This document shows, in pieces, positions 1 through 7,761 of a stretch of 64,000 bases of DNA (position 1 is its first letter; each line of letters begins with the position of its first letter). The stretch covers positions 2,542,001 through 2,606,000 of the forward strand of contig NZ_JAUSXR010000001.1 in the NCBI RefSeq assembly GCF_030816155.1, written 5' to 3'. A program made the translations under genes and the position numbers. Below the pieces are notes generated by a model. That model was not told the DNA's origin. It searched no databases and saw only the letters and a list, made by a program, of their open reading frames with translations. This stretch comes from Arthrobacter woluwensis (lineage in GTDB: Bacteria; Actinomycetota; Actinomycetes; Actinomycetales; Micrococcaceae).

Positions 1-610
1 TGACCACGATGTCCGCGCCGGCGTCCTTGAAGAGTTCAGGGGAACAGCCGCTGGCGGCGCCGTTCGCGCAGTCCAGCACGACCTTGAGGCCTTCCAGGCG
101 CTGGGGGGCGATCGACCGCAGGAGGTGCAGGATGTAGCGGTCCTCGGCGTCGGAGAAGCGGCGGATACGGCCCACGCCGGCGGCCTGGGGGCGTTCGAAG
201 CCGAGTTCCATCTGGGCCTCGATCGCATCCTCCACCTCGTCCGGCAGCTTGTGGCCGCCGCGGGCGAAGAACTTGATGCCGTTGTCCGGCGCCGGGTTGT
301 GGGAGGCGGAGATCATGACGCCGAAGTCGGCCTCCAGATCGGCCACCAGGAAGGCGGCGGCCGGGGTGGGCAGCACGCCCGCGTCGTAGACGTCCACGCC
401 GGAGCTGGCGAGGCCGGCCTCGACGGCCGCCGAGATGAACTCGCCGCTGGCCCTCGGATCTCGTGCGACGACGGCGCGTGGCCGGCTCCCGTTGCTGTGG
501 TTGTGCCCCAGCACCACGGCCGCGGCCTGGGCCAGCTGCAGGGACAGTTCAGCGGTCAGCAGTCCGTTCGCCAGGCCCCGGACACCATCGGTTCCAAATA
601 ATCTAGACAT
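1..610 (-). CDS. glmM: Phosphoglucosamine mutase, N-terminal part (runs off left edge)
   Basis: GlmM converts glucosamine-6-phosphate to glucosamine-1-phosphate in the cytoplasm, supplying UDP-GlcNAc for peptidoglycan. Only about 203 N-terminal residues lie inside the window. The start [12 protein letters not shown] is the family hallmark, and the phosphoserine loop ISASHNP is intact with the catalytic serine near residue 103. The ATG at 610 has no Shine-Dalgarno sequence, while a TAGAAT element ends only 7 bp upstream, so a leaderless mRNA is likely (inference). It lies downstream of rpsI in the same direction, separated by a terminator array. Identity is secure; completeness cannot be judged. 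Confidence 0.97.
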   Translation of the reverse strand, partial: MSRLFGTDGVRGLANGLLTAELSLQLAQAAAVVLGHNHSNGSRPRAVVARDPRASGEFISAAVEAGLASSGVDVYDAGVLPTPAAAFLVADLEADFGVMISASHNPAPDNGIKFFARGGHKLPDEVEDAIEAQMELGFERPQAAGVGRIRRFSDAEDRYILHLLRSIAPQRLEGLKVVLDCANGAASGCSPELFKDAGADIVV

Positions 611-617
611 CGGATCG

Positions 618-623
618 ATTCTA
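618..623 (-). promoter_or_regulatory. Candidate -10 element of a leaderless glmM promoter
   Basis: On the minus strand TAGAAT matches five of six bases of the sigma70 -10 consensus. It lies 7 bp before the glmM ATG, which places the predicted transcription start at or next to the A of the start codon. No good -35 hexamer is seen at 16-19 bp. This is inference from spacing only. Confidence 0.45.
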
Positions 624-754
624 GCCGACGGGACCCCCGGCAGCGCAGACCGTTGTCCCCGGGCGCCTCTCCGCTCCCCCGTTTCCACCTCGTCGCGGCC
701 AGGCCGCCGCAGGCCCGCGCTCAGGGCCGCCGTCATCGTTTTCCCCGCTCATCC

Positions 755-790
755 GGACTTTCCCCGCCGCTCCAGCGCAGGGGAAAGTCC
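755..790. terminator. Perfect 11-bp inverted repeat between glmM and the rpsI terminator array
   Basis: GGACTTTCCCC (755-765) pairs perfectly with GGGGAAAGTCC (780-790) around a 14-nt loop. The hairpin has no flanking T-tract on either strand. It is either another terminator for rpsI readthrough or a structured element in the long glmM upstream region. Confidence 0.5.
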
Positions 791-863
791 ACAAGCCCGG
801 GGAACTCCGACGGCCCCGAGAAATCTGCGCTTGTGGAGCCAAGCGCTGATTTCTGCCGAGGGA

Positions 864-902
864 CCCCAAAGGGCCGGTCGCTCTGCGACCGGCCCTTTGG
901 GG
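864..902. terminator. 17-bp-stem hairpin, unit 1 of the array
   Basis: Arms 864-880 and 886-902 pair over 17 bp with a 5-nt loop (CTCTG). The stem is GC-rich and symmetrical, so it could stop transcription from either side. T-tracts are short. Confidence 0.6.
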
Positions 903-954
903 GAAGACGACGCGCCCAGCGCTTGTGGAGCCAAGCGCTAAATCGCGCCGAGGC

Positions 955-993
955 ACCAAAAAAGCGGCTCGCGCTGCGAGCCGCTTTCTTGGT
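955..993. terminator. Hairpin, unit 2 of the array
   Basis: AAAGCGGCTCGC (961-972) pairs with GCGAGCCGCTTT (976-987) around GCT. The stem extends outward to ACCAA/TTGGT past one A-C mismatch. A run of A on the left gives a U-tract for minus-strand transcripts, as expected of an intrinsic terminator. Confidence 0.65.
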
Positions 994-1049
994 AGGCCGA
1001 GAATTCTGCGCTTGTGGAGCCAAGCCCTGATTTCTGCCGAGGGACCCGA

Positions 1050-1078
1050 AAGGGCCGGTCGCTCTGCGACCGGCCCTT
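1050..1078. terminator. Hairpin, unit 3 of the array
   Basis: AAGGGCCGGTCG (1050-1061) pairs with CGACCGGCCCTT (1067-1078), 12 bp with a CTCTG loop. It is a near copy of the 864-902 hairpin with a shortened outer stem. Confidence 0.6.
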
Positions 1079-1134
1079 GGGGGAAGACGACGCGCCCAGC
1101 GCTTGTGGAGCCAAGCCCTGAATCGCGCCGAGGC

Positions 1135-1173
1135 ACCAAGAAAGCGGCTCGCGCTGCGAGCCGCTTTCTTGGT
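1135..1173 (-). terminator. rpsI terminator, perfect 18-bp stem
   Basis: Arms 1135-1152 and 1156-1173 pair perfectly over 18 bp around a GCT loop, starting 10 bp after the rpsI stop codon. This is the primary terminator of the rplM-rpsI transcript and the copy nearest the gene; the 955-993 hairpin looks like its duplicate. Confidence 0.85.
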
Positions 1174-1182
1174 AGGCGCGAT

Positions 1183-1689
1183 TTAGCGCTTGGAGTACTG
1201 CTGAGCCTTACGGGCCTTCTTGAGACCGGCCTTCTTACGCTCGATGACGCGGGCGTCACGAGTCAGGAAGCCGGCCTTCTTGAGGGTCGGGCGGTTGTTC
1301 TCGACGTCGATCTCGTTCAGGGAACGAGCGATGCCGAGACGCAGCGCGCCGGCCTGGCCGGAGGGGCCACCACCGTGGATGCGGGCGATGACGTCGTAAG
1401 CGCCCTCGAGCTCGAGGATGCGGAACGGCTCGTTGACTTCCTGCTGGTGCAGCTTGTTCGGGAAGTAGTTGTCCAGCTCGCGGCCGTTGATGGTCCACTT
1501 GCCGGAACCCGGAACGACGCGCACGCGGGCGATGGCTTCCTTACGGCGGCCGACACCGGAGCCGGGCACCGTCAGGGCCGGGCGCTCCTTCTGCTCGGAA
1601 GCCTGCGCCGGGGCGCTCTCCGAGGTGTAGCTGGTGGGGATTTCCTCGGCCTCGACGGCCTCGGTGGTCAGTTCTTCGTTCTGAGCCAC
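1183..1689 (-). CDS. rpsI: 30S ribosomal protein S9
   Basis: S9 binds the head of the 30S subunit, and its basic C-terminal tail contacts P-site tRNA. The 168-residue product ends in the expected [16 protein letters not shown] tail and contains the S9 signature [17 protein letters not shown]. The first ~45 residues are an acidic, disordered-looking extension ([15 protein letters not shown]) not found in short S9 proteins. I chose the GTG at 1689 because AAGGAGA lies just upstream; in-frame starts further upstream lack this site and would run into rplM. It follows rplM, the usual L13-S9 operon. Confidence 0.98.
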   Translation of the reverse strand: MAQNEELTTEAVEAEEIPTSYTSESAPAQASEQKERPALTVPGSGVGRRKEAIARVRVVPGSGKWTINGRELDNYFPNKLHQQEVNEPFRILELEGAYDVIARIHGGGPSGQAGALRLGIARSLNEIDVENNRPTLKKAGFLTRDARVIERKKAGLKKARKAQQYSKR

Positions 1690-1726
1690 GATTCTCCTTG
1701 AAAAATAAGTTGGGTGGTGGCCAGGA

Positions 1727-2170
1727 CTACTGGGCGACCTGGGTGATTTCGAAAGTCTGGGGCTGCTGAGCGGCGTGCGGGTGCTCAGCACCGCGGTACA
1801 CCTTCAGCTTGGTCAGCTGAGCGGCAGCCAGGGAGTTCTTCGGCAGCATGCCCTTGACGGCCTTCTGCACGGCCAGAACCGGGTTCTTCTCCAGCAGTTC
1901 GGCGTAGTTGACGCTCTTGAGGCCGCCCGGGTAACCGGAGTGGCGGTAAGCGCGCTTCTGCTCGAGCTTGGCGCCGGTCAGGGCCACCTTCTCGGCGTTG
2001 ATGATGATGACGAAGTCGCCCATGTCCATGTGAGCGGCGAAGGTCGGCTTGTGCTTGCCGCGCAGGAGATTGGCGGTGTGGCTGGCAAGACGGCCCAGGA
2101 CGACGTCGGTTGCGTCAATGACGTGCCACTGGCGATCAACATCGCCGGGCTTCGGGGTGTACGTACGCAC
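1727..2170 (-). CDS. rplM: 50S ribosomal protein L13
   Basis: L13 is an early-assembly 50S protein. The 147-residue product begins [10 protein letters not shown] and contains the L13 signature [19 protein letters not shown] and the HSGYPGGLK segment. Start is GTG at 2170 with a weak GAGG site. It opens the rplM-rpsI operon; a consensus-like promoter lies ~210 bp upstream and a 9-bp hairpin sits in the leader about 40 nt before the start, which could support autoregulation (inference). Confidence 0.98.
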   Translation of the reverse strand: MRTYTPKPGDVDRQWHVIDATDVVLGRLASHTANLLRGKHKPTFAAHMDMGDFVIIINAEKVALTGAKLEQKRAYRHSGYPGGLKSVNYAELLEKNPVLAVQKAVKGMLPKNSLAAAQLTKLKVYRGAEHPHAAQQPQTFEITQVAQ

Positions 2171-2208
2171 GGTGTATGCCTCGTTCTTGTTCTGGCGTTC
2201 AAAGTAGT

Positions 2209-2234
2209 TTCAGCAGGCGTGAGTTCCTGCTGAA
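2209..2234 (-). promoter_or_regulatory. Hairpin in the rplM leader
   Basis: TTCAGCAGG (2209-2217) pairs perfectly with CCTGCTGAA (2226-2234) around an 8-nt loop, ending 39 nt upstream of the rplM start codon. Ribosomal-protein leaders that autoregulate often carry such a stem close to the start. It has no T-tract, so it is not an obvious terminator. Confidence 0.5.
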
Positions 2235-2381
2235 GGGTTCCTGTGCGACCGGATCAGAGGTGAGGGCTCTAGGGAACCAGTGAGACCCGAAGCTCGATAG
2301 CGCGACCAGATACACGATCCATGCAACAGAATCATCCGGCCGGCACCCAACATCGAGAGGGCACACGCACAACGACTTAAA

Positions 2382-2410
2382 ACTTTATCGTTAATGACCC
2401 GTTCAGGCAA
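2382..2410 (-). promoter_or_regulatory. Candidate sigma70-type promoter for rplM-rpsI
   Basis: On the minus strand TTGCCT (2405-2410) and TAAAGT (2382-2387) are separated by exactly 17 bp. It overlaps the region just past the truA stop and predicts a leader of roughly 200 nt before rplM. Confidence 0.6.
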
Positions 2411-2427
2411 AAGCGCTCGCGTCGCCC

Positions 2428-3318
2428 TCAGTCCCGGAGGGCCCTGGTCTGGTCGGCGCGGGCCTTGAGCTGGTCGTCCTCGGGGTAGGCCACGCACTCC
2501 AGGACCAGGGGATGTGCCGGCGCCAGGACCGATCGCGAGTCACGCCGCTTCTCCAGCAGCCGTTCCCAGAGCCAGGGCGGCGGCTCGGCGCCCTCCCCCA
2601 CGGTCAGCGTGGCGCCGATCAGCGCCCGCACCATGTTGTGACAGAACGCGTCGGCCTGGATGTGCGCCGTGATCACGCCGTCCGCGCCCCGCTCGAAGTC
2701 GAAGCGCTGGAGCTCGCGAACTGTGGTCGCCCCTTCGCGGGGCTTGCAGTACGACCGGAAGTCGTTCAGGCCCAGGAGCTGCGCGGCGCCGCGATTCATC
2801 GCCTCGGTGTCCAGCGGCTTCTTGTGCCACAGCACGAGCGAGCGGCCCAGCGGATCCCAGCTCCGCGCGTCGTCGGCGATCCGGTAGCTGTAGCGGCGCC
2901 ACAGGGCGCTGAAGCGGGCGTCGAAGCCCTCTGCCGCGAGTTCCACGCTGTGCACGACGACGGCGCCGTTCAGGTCCCCCAGAACCTTCGCCAGGGTGCC
3001 GCGGAGCCTGCGCTGCAGCGTCTTGGCAGCGCCGTCCACGTTCCCGCGGCCCACGCGCTCCCACTCGGCCTCGGTGGTGTCCCAGTGGACCACCTGGCCG
3101 CGGGAATGGACGCCCGCGTCCGTGCGCCCGGCGACCGTGAGGCGCACGGGCCGGCGAAGGACCATCTCGAGGGCTTCCTCCAGCACGCCCTGGACCGTGA
3201 GCAGTCCCGGCTGCACGGCCCAGCCACGGAACGGGGCGCCGTCGTAGGCCAGCCCCATCCGGACACGAAGAAACCCGCCGTCACCGGTGGGGGTGACGAC
3301 GGGTTCTTCGAACTGCAT
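2428..3318 (-). CDS. truA: tRNA pseudouridine(38-40) synthase
   Basis: TruA isomerises uridines 38-40 in the anticodon stem-loop of many tRNAs. The 296-residue product has the substrate motif AYDGAPFRGW (residues 24-33) and the catalytic GRTDAGVH loop with Asp67. The TruA C-terminal signature FCHNMVRALIG is also present. It lies 29 bp after rplQ, in the usual rpoA-rplQ-truA order, and is probably cotranscribed. The ATG start at 3318 fits the family length. Confidence 0.97.
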   Translation of the reverse strand: MQFEEPVVTPTGDGGFLRVRMGLAYDGAPFRGWAVQPGLLTVQGVLEEALEMVLRRPVRLTVAGRTDAGVHSRGQVVHWDTTEAEWERVGRGNVDGAAKTLQRRLRGTLAKVLGDLNGAVVVHSVELAAEGFDARFSALWRRYSYRIADDARSWDPLGRSLVLWHKKPLDTEAMNRGAAQLLGLNDFRSYCKPREGATTVRELQRFDFERGADGVITAHIQADAFCHNMVRALIGATLTVGEGAEPPPWLWERLLEKRRDSRSVLAPAHPLVLECVAYPEDDQLKARADQTRALRD

Positions 3319-3347
3319 AGACCAAAGTCTACTGGGTGGAGGGCGCC

Positions 3348-3887
3348 TTACTTGGCGTCCTTCTCCTCAGCTGCTTCCTCGGTGGCCTCTTCGGCGACGG
3401 GAGCCTCGACGGTCTCCTCGACGACCTCAGTGGTCTCCTCGGCCGGAGCCTCGACAGCGGCTTCCTCGGCCGGAGCGGCCTTCTCAGCAGCCTTGGTGGC
3501 CTCGGCCACAACAGCCTGCTTTGCGGAGAGCGGCTCGAGCACGAGCTCGATCACGGCCATGGGGGCGTTGTCGCCCTTGCGGTTGCCGATCTTGGTGATG
3601 CGGGTGTAGCCGCCGGGACGGTTCTCCACCTGCTTGGCGATGTCGGTGAACAGCTCGTGGACGATGCCCTTGTCGCTGATCAGGCCGAGCACGCGGCGGC
3701 GGGAGGCGAGGTCGCCACGCTTGGCGAAGGTGACCAGACGCTCGGCGTACGGCTTCAGGCGCTTGGCCTTGGTGACCGTGGTGGTGATGCGCTTGTGCTC
3801 GAAGAGCTGAGCGGCCAGGTTCGCGAGCATCAGGCGCTCGTGAGCCGGGCCACCGCCCAGGCGCGGACCCTTGGAGGGGGTAGGCAT
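3348..3887 (-). CDS. rplQ: 50S ribosomal protein L17 with long acidic tail
   Basis: L17 sits near the polypeptide exit tunnel. The first ~125 residues are standard L17 ([21 protein letters not shown] [13 protein letters not shown], and [15 protein letters not shown]). The last ~55 residues are an Ala/Glu/Pro/Val-rich low-complexity tail ending EEKDAK, absent from E. coli L17. It follows rpoA by 68 bp. The tail resembles those on S9, L10 and NusG in this window. Confidence 0.98.
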   Translation of the reverse strand: MPTPSKGPRLGGGPAHERLMLANLAAQLFEHKRITTTVTKAKRLKPYAERLVTFAKRGDLASRRRVLGLISDKGIVHELFTDIAKQVENRPGGYTRITKIGNRKGDNAPMAVIELVLEPLSAKQAVVAEATKAAEKAAPAEEAAVEAPAEETTEVVEETVEAPVAEEATEEAAEEKDAK

Positions 3888-3955
3888 AGTTCTATCTCCT
3901 AGATGGGTGGCTTCACCGGACCATCAACGGCCCGGGAGAACCAAAATCTGCTTTA

Positions 3956-4966
3956 TCAGGCTTCTTCGTCGCTGAAGGTCGCGTCGTCCTCATCGATCGC
4001 GGCCGCGCGGGCGGCGAGATCGAATCCGGGAGGCGAATCCTTCAGAGAGAGACCCAGTTCAACAAGCTTGGCCTTGACCTCGTCGATGGACTTGGCACCG
4101 AAGTTCCGGATGTCCATCAGGTCGGCCTCGGAACGCGCCACGAGTTCGCCCACGGTGTGGATGCCCTCGCGCTTGAGGCAGTTGTAGGAACGGACCGTGA
4201 GGTCCAGTTCCTCGATGGCCAGCGCCATGTCGGCTGCCAGAGCAGCGTCCGTGGGCGACGGGCCGATTTCAATGCCCTCAGCGGCAACGTTGAGCTCGCG
4301 GGCCAGACCGAAGAGCTCGACCAGCGTGGTGCCGGCGGAAGCGACGGCATCGCGCGGGGCGATGGACTGCTTGGTCTCGACATCGACGACGAGCTTGTCG
4401 AAGTCGGTGCGCTGCTCGACACGGGTGGCCTCCACGCGGAAGGTCACCTTCATGACGGGCGAGTAGATCGAGTCGACCGGGATACGGCCGATCTCGGAGT
4501 CGCCAGCCTTGTTCTGAGCAGCGGAGACGTAGCCACGGCCACGCTCGATGGTCAGTTCGAGCTCGAACTTGCCCTTGGAATTCAGGGTCGCGATGTGCAG
4601 GTCCGGGTTGTGGAATTCCACGCCGGCCGGCGGAGCGATGTCCGCAGCGGTGACGACACCGGGGCCCTGCTTGCGCAGGTATGCGACAACCGGCTCATCG
4701 TGCTCGGAGGACACCGAGAGGTTCTTGATGTTCAGGATGATCTCAGTGACATCCTCCTTCACACCCGGAACAGTGGTGAACTCGTGCAGCACGCCGTCGA
4801 TCCGGATGCTGGTGACAGCAGCGCCGGGGATCGAGGAGAGCAGGGTACGACGCAGGGAATTGCCGAGAGTGTAACCGAAGCCCGGCTCCAGCGGTTCGAT
4901 GACGAACCGGGAGCGGTTTTCGGAAACGACCTCTTCAGTGAGGGTGGGGCGCTGTGCAATGAGCAC
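3956..4966 (-). CDS. rpoA: DNA-directed RNA polymerase subunit alpha
   Basis: Alpha nucleates RNA polymerase assembly, and its C-terminal domain binds UP elements and activators. The 336-residue product has the N-terminal dimerisation domain ([23 protein letters not shown]) split by normal loops, and a C-terminal domain containing [19 protein letters not shown] and [12 protein letters not shown] short acidic tail ends DEEA. Start is GTG at 4966 with AAAGGAAA upstream. An attenuator-like hairpin and an 11-bp motif shared with the rpoB leader precede it. Confidence 0.98.
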   Translation of the reverse strand: MLIAQRPTLTEEVVSENRSRFVIEPLEPGFGYTLGNSLRRTLLSSIPGAAVTSIRIDGVLHEFTTVPGVKEDVTEIILNIKNLSVSSEHDEPVVAYLRKQGPGVVTAADIAPPAGVEFHNPDLHIATLNSKGKFELELTIERGRGYVSAAQNKAGDSEIGRIPVDSIYSPVMKVTFRVEATRVEQRTDFDKLVVDVETKQSIAPRDAVASAGTTLVELFGLARELNVAAEGIEIGPSPTDAALAADMALAIEELDLTVRSYNCLKREGIHTVGELVARSEADLMDIRNFGAKSIDEVKAKLVELGLSLKDSPPGFDLAARAAAIDEDDATFSDEEA

Positions 4967-4989
4967 TTATGTTTCCTTTCAGCGAGCAT

Positions 4990-5000
4990 CCGCTATATGA
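4990..5000 (-). promoter_or_regulatory. TCATATAGCGG motif in the rpoA leader
   Basis: The minus strand reads TCATATAGCGG 24-34 nt before the rpoA start. The same 11-mer occurs twice upstream of rpoB (41613-41623, 41685-41695); I did not notice it elsewhere in the window. It could hold a -10 element (TATAGC) or be an RNA or operator element. Confidence 0.4.
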
Positions 5001-5036
5001 CGCAACACAGGTAGTGGAAATCGACGTCGTTCCGTC

Positions 5037-5081
5037 GGTCATGCCGTCACCGCCGCCCGAGGCGGTGATGACGGCATGACC
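5037..5081 (-). terminator. Long hairpin between rpsK and rpoA, probable attenuator
   Basis: GGTCATGCCGTC (5037-5048) pairs with GACGGCATGACC (5070-5081), and inside it ACCGCC pairs with GGCGGT, with a 3-nt GAT bulge. The lack of a U-tract suggests partial termination or RNA processing rather than full stop, since rpoA follows. Confidence 0.6.
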
Positions 5082-5093
5082 AGGCCACTGCTA

Positions 5094-5495
5094 CTAGACG
5101 CGGCGGCGCTTCGGCGGACGGCAGCCGTTGTGAGCGCTCGGGGTCACGTCCTGGATGGAACCGACCTCGAGGCCGGCGGCCTGCAGCGAACGGATAGCCG
5201 TTTCGCGGCCGGAGCCCGGGCCCTTCACGAACACGTCCACCTTGCGGAGACCGTGCTCCTGCGCGCGCTTCGCGGCAGTCTCAGCAGCCATCTGCGCGGC
5301 GTACGGGGTGGACTTGCGGGAGCCCTTGAAGCCGACCTCACCGGCGGAAGCCCAGGAGATCACAGCACCGGACGGGTCCGTGATGGACACGATGGTGTTG
5401 TTGAAAGTGCTCTTGATGTGCGCCTGTCCAAGCGCGATATTCTTCTTGTCCTTCTTACGCGGCTTGCGGACAGCGCCACGAGTCTTCGGGGGCAT
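5094..5495 (-). CDS. rpsK: 30S ribosomal protein S11
   Basis: S11 lies on the 30S platform near the mRNA exit. The 133-residue product begins [18 protein letters not shown] and contains the signature segment [23 protein letters not shown], split here for length, plus the C-terminal [22 protein letters not shown] end. It sits between rpsM and rpoA in the standard alpha-operon order, 53 bp after rpsM. Confidence 0.98.
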   Translation of the reverse strand: MPPKTRGAVRKPRKKDKKNIALGQAHIKSTFNNTIVSITDPSGAVISWASAGEVGFKGSRKSTPYAAQMAAETAAKRAQEHGLRKVDVFVKGPGSGRETAIRSLQAAGLEVGSIQDVTPSAHNGCRPPKRRRV

Positions 5496-5532
5496 GCTTT
5501 TCTCCTACAGAAAGTTTCTTGGGAAACCCGGA

Positions 5533-5553
5533 GCTAAACCCAAGGGGTTTAGC
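5533..5553 (-). terminator. Hairpin overlapping the rpsM stop codon
   Basis: GCTAAACCC (5533-5541) and GGGTTTAGC (5545-5553) form a perfect 9-bp stem with an AAG loop. The rpsM stop codon (5549-5551) lies inside the stem, so a terminating ribosome would melt it. It may tune rpsK expression or stabilise an mRNA end. Confidence 0.5.
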
Positions 5554-5926
5554 GGCCGGCCTTCTTCTTGCCTGCGACGGTCCGCTTCGGACCCTTACGG
5601 GTACGAGCGTTGGTCTTGGTGCGCTGACCGTGGACCGGCAGGCCCCTGCGGTGACGCAGACCCTGGTAGCTGCCGATCTCGACCTTGCGGCGGATGTCAG
5701 CAGCCACTTCGCGGCGAAGGTCACCCTCAACCTTGTAGTTGCCCTCGATGTAGTCACGCAGCTGAACCAGCTCAGCGTCACTGAGGTCCTTGACCCGGAC
5801 GTCCGGGCTGATGCCGGTGGCAGCCAGGGTTTCCTGTGCACGGGTCTTGCCCACGCCGTAGATGTAAGTAAGCGCGATCACCAACCGCTTTTCGCGGGGG
5901 ATGTCAACGCCAGCGAGACGAGCCAT
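5549..5926 (-). CDS. rpsM: 30S ribosomal protein S13
   Basis: S13 is in the 30S head and forms intersubunit bridges with L5. The 125-residue product starts [14 protein letters not shown], contains the signature [21 protein letters not shown] and ends in a basic GKKKAGR tail. It lies between rpmJ and rpsK in conserved order. Length and both ends match the family. Confidence 0.98.
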   Translation of the reverse strand: MARLAGVDIPREKRLVIALTYIYGVGKTRAQETLAATGISPDVRVKDLSDAELVQLRDYIEGNYKVEGDLRREVAADIRRKVEIGSYQGLRHRRGLPVHGQRTKTNARTRKGPKRTVAGKKKAGR

Positions 5927-5955
5927 GTTTGGCGGTACTCCTTGATTGAACCGGA

Positions 5956-6004
5956 GGTCGTAGGCAGTACACCCGCAGTTTCACTGCGGCCCCAGCCTCC
6001 GACC
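5956..6004 (-). promoter_or_regulatory. Two-stem structure between rpmJ and rpsM
   Basis: GGTCG-T-AGGC (5956-5965) pairs with GCCT-C-CGACC (5995-6004), enclosing a perfect 7-bp stem CCGCAGT/ACTGCGG (5973-5989) with a TTC loop. It lies ~30 nt upstream of the rpsM start, in a 178-bp spacer that is unusually long for this operon, so it may regulate rpsM translation or transcription. Confidence 0.45.
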
Positions 6005-6104
6005 GGGGGTTAGCTGTCCGGGCCCATTACGTCCCAGCGCAGCTTGTGCTGCCTTATCTATTACTTGCGTGGGCAAGCAGTCCAGTGTGGTCCCCGAAGG
6101 GGAA

Positions 6105-6218
6105 TCAGCCCTGGCGCTGCTTGTGGCGCGGGTTCTCGCAGATCACCATGACCCGGCCGTTACGGCGGATCACTTTGCACTTGTCGCAGATCTGCTTGAC
6201 GCTCGGCTTGACCTTCAT
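6105..6218 (-). CDS. rpmJ: 50S ribosomal protein L36 (zinc-binding form)
   Basis: L36 is the smallest 50S protein. The 37-residue product begins [16 protein letters not shown] and ends HKQRQG. Cys11, Cys14, Cys27 and His32 form the C-x2-C...C-x4-H zinc site, so this is the zinc-containing paralogue type. AAAGGAAA lies upstream of the ATG at 6218. Its position between infA and rpsM is the conserved one. Confidence 0.97.
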   Translation of the reverse strand: MKVKPSVKQICDKCKVIRRNGRVMVICENPRHKQRQG

Positions 6219-6276
6219 GGCTTTCCTTTGCGTGTTTGCAGTTGTCCTCTGCCACGGCGGACCGCGGCAGTGGTCT

Positions 6277-6498
6277 TTACTTGTAGCGGTAGACGATACG
6301 ACCCCTGGTGAGGTCGTACGGGCTCAGCTCCACCACCACGCGGTCCTCCGGGAGGATCCTGATGTAGTGCTGACGCATCTTTCCAGAGATGTGTGCCAAG
6401 ACGATGTGCTTGTTCGTCAGCTCAACACGGAACATCGCGTTGGGCAGCGCTTCGGTCACCACGCCTTCGATCTCAATGACCCCGTCCTTCTTGGCCAT
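6277..6498 (-). CDS. infA: Translation initiation factor IF-1
   Basis: IF-1 occupies the 30S A site during initiation. The 73-residue single-domain OB-fold protein starts [14 protein letters not shown] and contains the conserved [16 protein letters not shown] and [15 protein letters not shown] segments. GGAGG lies 3-4 nt before the ATG at 6498, a strong site. It heads the infA-rpmJ-rpsM-rpsK-rpoA-rplQ-truA series. Confidence 0.98.
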   Translation of the reverse strand: MAKKDGVIEIEGVVTEALPNAMFRVELTNKHIVLAHISGKMRQHYIRILPEDRVVVELSPYDLTRGRIVYRYK

Positions 6499-6558
6499 AT
6501 CCTCCGCTAACTGTTGTGCCGGAGAGCACGGGTGTGCTCAGCAGGCAATGGGTGTTTT

Positions 6559-6580
6559 CCTGTGGGATCATTCCCACAGG
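6559..6580 (-). promoter_or_regulatory. 9-bp hairpin in the infA leader
   Basis: CCTGTGGGA (6559-6567) pairs perfectly with TCCCACAGG (6572-6580) around a TCAT loop, ~60 nt before infA. No U-tract follows on the minus strand, so a leader structure is more likely than a terminator. Confidence 0.45.
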
Positions 6581-6670
6581 CTGCCAGTCCATGCATTCCC
6601 ACCCTGAAGTGGGCCGACCCCACACGCTCGGAAGCGCAGAGGGCATGACGGAACAGACAACCAACCATCA

Positions 6671-6699
6671 ACTGTACGGCATCCGGTGCCAGAAGTTAA
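6671..6699 (-). promoter_or_regulatory. Candidate infA operon promoter
   Basis: On the minus strand TTAACT (6694-6699) and TACAGT (6671-6676) are 17 bp apart. The -10 sits inside GTACAGTTGAT, an 11-mer also found in the rpsL upstream region. It predicts a ~165-nt leader. Confidence 0.45.
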
Positions 6700-6729
6700 A
6701 TCGGGCCATGATAGCCGTCCTTTGACGGA

Positions 6730-7761
6730 TCACGCACCCCCATCGCCGAATGCCGGGAACGTCCCCGCCGGCGTCGTGATGGCCTCCGCCTGAGCCACGC
6801 CGTCCAGAATCGCCAGGCGGACCGCCTCGGCCGCGGCGCTCTGCAGACCGATCAGGAACGCGGTCCGGGCCGCCGGATCCAGCCCGGTCCAGCCTGCGGA
6901 TCCACCGGTCGAGAGCGCGAACACCGTGTCCCCGTCGGCCAGGGTGTGGCTCGGGTTCAGGGCCCGCGCCAGGCCGGCGTGCGCCGCCGTCGCGGTGCGG
7001 CGGCACTGGGCGGCGTCCAGCGCGGCATTCGTCACGACGACGGCGAGCGTCGTGTTGAGCGAGCCTGCGCCCGGCACGGATTCGGGCACCGCCGCCTGCG
7101 AGTCGGGAGGAATCCTCCGCGCGCTCGCTCGTTCCTCGCTTGTACGCGCGCTGACAGGATTCCCTCGCTGCGCTGCTGCTGGTTCGAGTCCGATCGGAGA
7201 ACCCAGCGCGTTGACGATCGCGAGCGCTCCGACCACGATGCCGCCGTCCAGGTGGACGGCCGACGTTCCGAGCCCTCCCTTGTACGCGCCCTGGGCGATC
7301 AGCGCGCCGGTTCCGGCGCCGACGTTGCCCCGCTCGACGTCGTGCCCCGGCTCGCGCGATCCGCCGTCCCGCGCCGCCCGGTACCCCATCTCCAGATCGG
7401 GGCGCGCGCGGAAGTCGCCTCCGCGCCCCAGGTCGAAGATCGCGGCGGCCGGGACGATCGGCACCACGCCGCCCTGCACCGGAAAGCCCAGGCCCTGTTC
7501 TTCGCACCAGAGCTGCGCCCCGCCCGCCGAGGCGAGTCCGTAGGCACTGCCGCCGGTCAGGACGACCGCGTCAACGGTCGGGACCAGTGTGCTGGGGTCC
7601 AGGGCGTCGGTCTCGTGGGTCCCGGGTCCGCCGCCTCTCACATCCACCGACCCGACAGTCCCGGGCGGCGGCAGCACCACGGTGACCCCGCTCAGCCATC
7701 CGTCGCCGACGTGTTCCGCATGACCCACCCGTACCCCGGGCACCTCCGTGATCCGTCCCAT
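6730..7761 (-). CDS. P1-family N-terminal-nucleophile peptidase (DmpA/NylC-like)
   Basis: Members of this family are self-cleaving aminopeptidases or amidases. The 343-residue product has the early EVPGVRVGH motif, TGGSAYGLASAGG (69-81), ERGNVGAGTG (143-152) and LNTTLAVVVTNAAL. By analogy with NylC and DmpA, cleavage between Asn236 and Thr237 would expose the Thr nucleophile (inference). The ATG at 7761 follows GAAGGC; a longer frame upstream is high-GC readthrough without family similarity. A palindromic DNA segment encodes residues ~200-218, just before the cleavage site. Substrate unknown; the gene is flanked by infA and a divergent transporter operon. Confidence 0.88.
   Translation of the reverse strand: MGRITEVPGVRVGHAEHVGDGWLSGVTVVLPPPGTVGSVDVRGGGPGTHETDALDPSTLVPTVDAVVLTGGSAYGLASAGGAQLWCEEQGLGFPVQGGVVPIVPAAAIFDLGRGGDFRARPDLEMGYRAARDGGSREPGHDVERGNVGAGTGALIAQGAYKGGLGTSAVHLDGGIVVGALAIVNALGSPIGLEPAAAQRGNPVSARTSEERASARRIPPDSQAAVPESVPGAGSLNTTLAVVVTNAALDAAQCRRTATAAHAGLARALNPSHTLADGDTVFALSTGGSAGWTGLDPAARTAFLIGLQSAAAEAVRLAILDGVAQAEAITTPAGTFPAFGDGGA
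7106..7163. repeat. Palindromic insert inside the P1 peptidase gene
   Basis: GGAATCCT (7109-7116) and AGGATTCC (7156-7163) are perfect inverted repeats, enclosing further CGCGCGCT/ACGCGCGCT sequence rich in CGCTCGCT. The segment keeps the reading frame and encodes a Ser/Arg/Glu-rich stretch (ARTSEERASARRIPPD). It looks like an in-frame repetitive extragenic palindrome rather than native family sequence. Confidence 0.55.

Larger units (their letters stand above)
827..1182. repeat. Four tandem ~90-bp units, each ending in a hairpin (two 181-bp repeats)
   Basis: GCGCTTGTGGAGCCAAG recurs at 827, 919, 1008 and 1099, so spacing is 92, 89 and 91 bp. After each copy comes a related linker containing GCCGAGG and then a long hairpin. 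Hairpins alternate: GGGCCGGTCG type at 864-902 and 1050-1078, AAGCGGCTCGC type at 955-993 and 1135-1173. The two 181-bp halves are nearly identical. The right end forms an imperfect 81-bp palindrome (1113-1193) whose right arm is the rpsI stop-codon region, so the units contain an inverted copy of the rpsI 3' end. I see no gene between 611 and 1182; open frames here are by-products of the repeats. Confidence 0.9.

Noticed and set aside
827..1182. Repeat array considered as a CRISPR
   Set aside because: Only four units of ~90 bp, with unit-internal hairpins and near-identical intervening sequence, no unique spacers and no cas genes.
7191..7201. GGTTCGAGTCC, identical to a tRNA T-loop
   Set aside because: The flanks do not pair into a T-stem or acceptor stem; it lies in coding sequence of the P1 peptidase.
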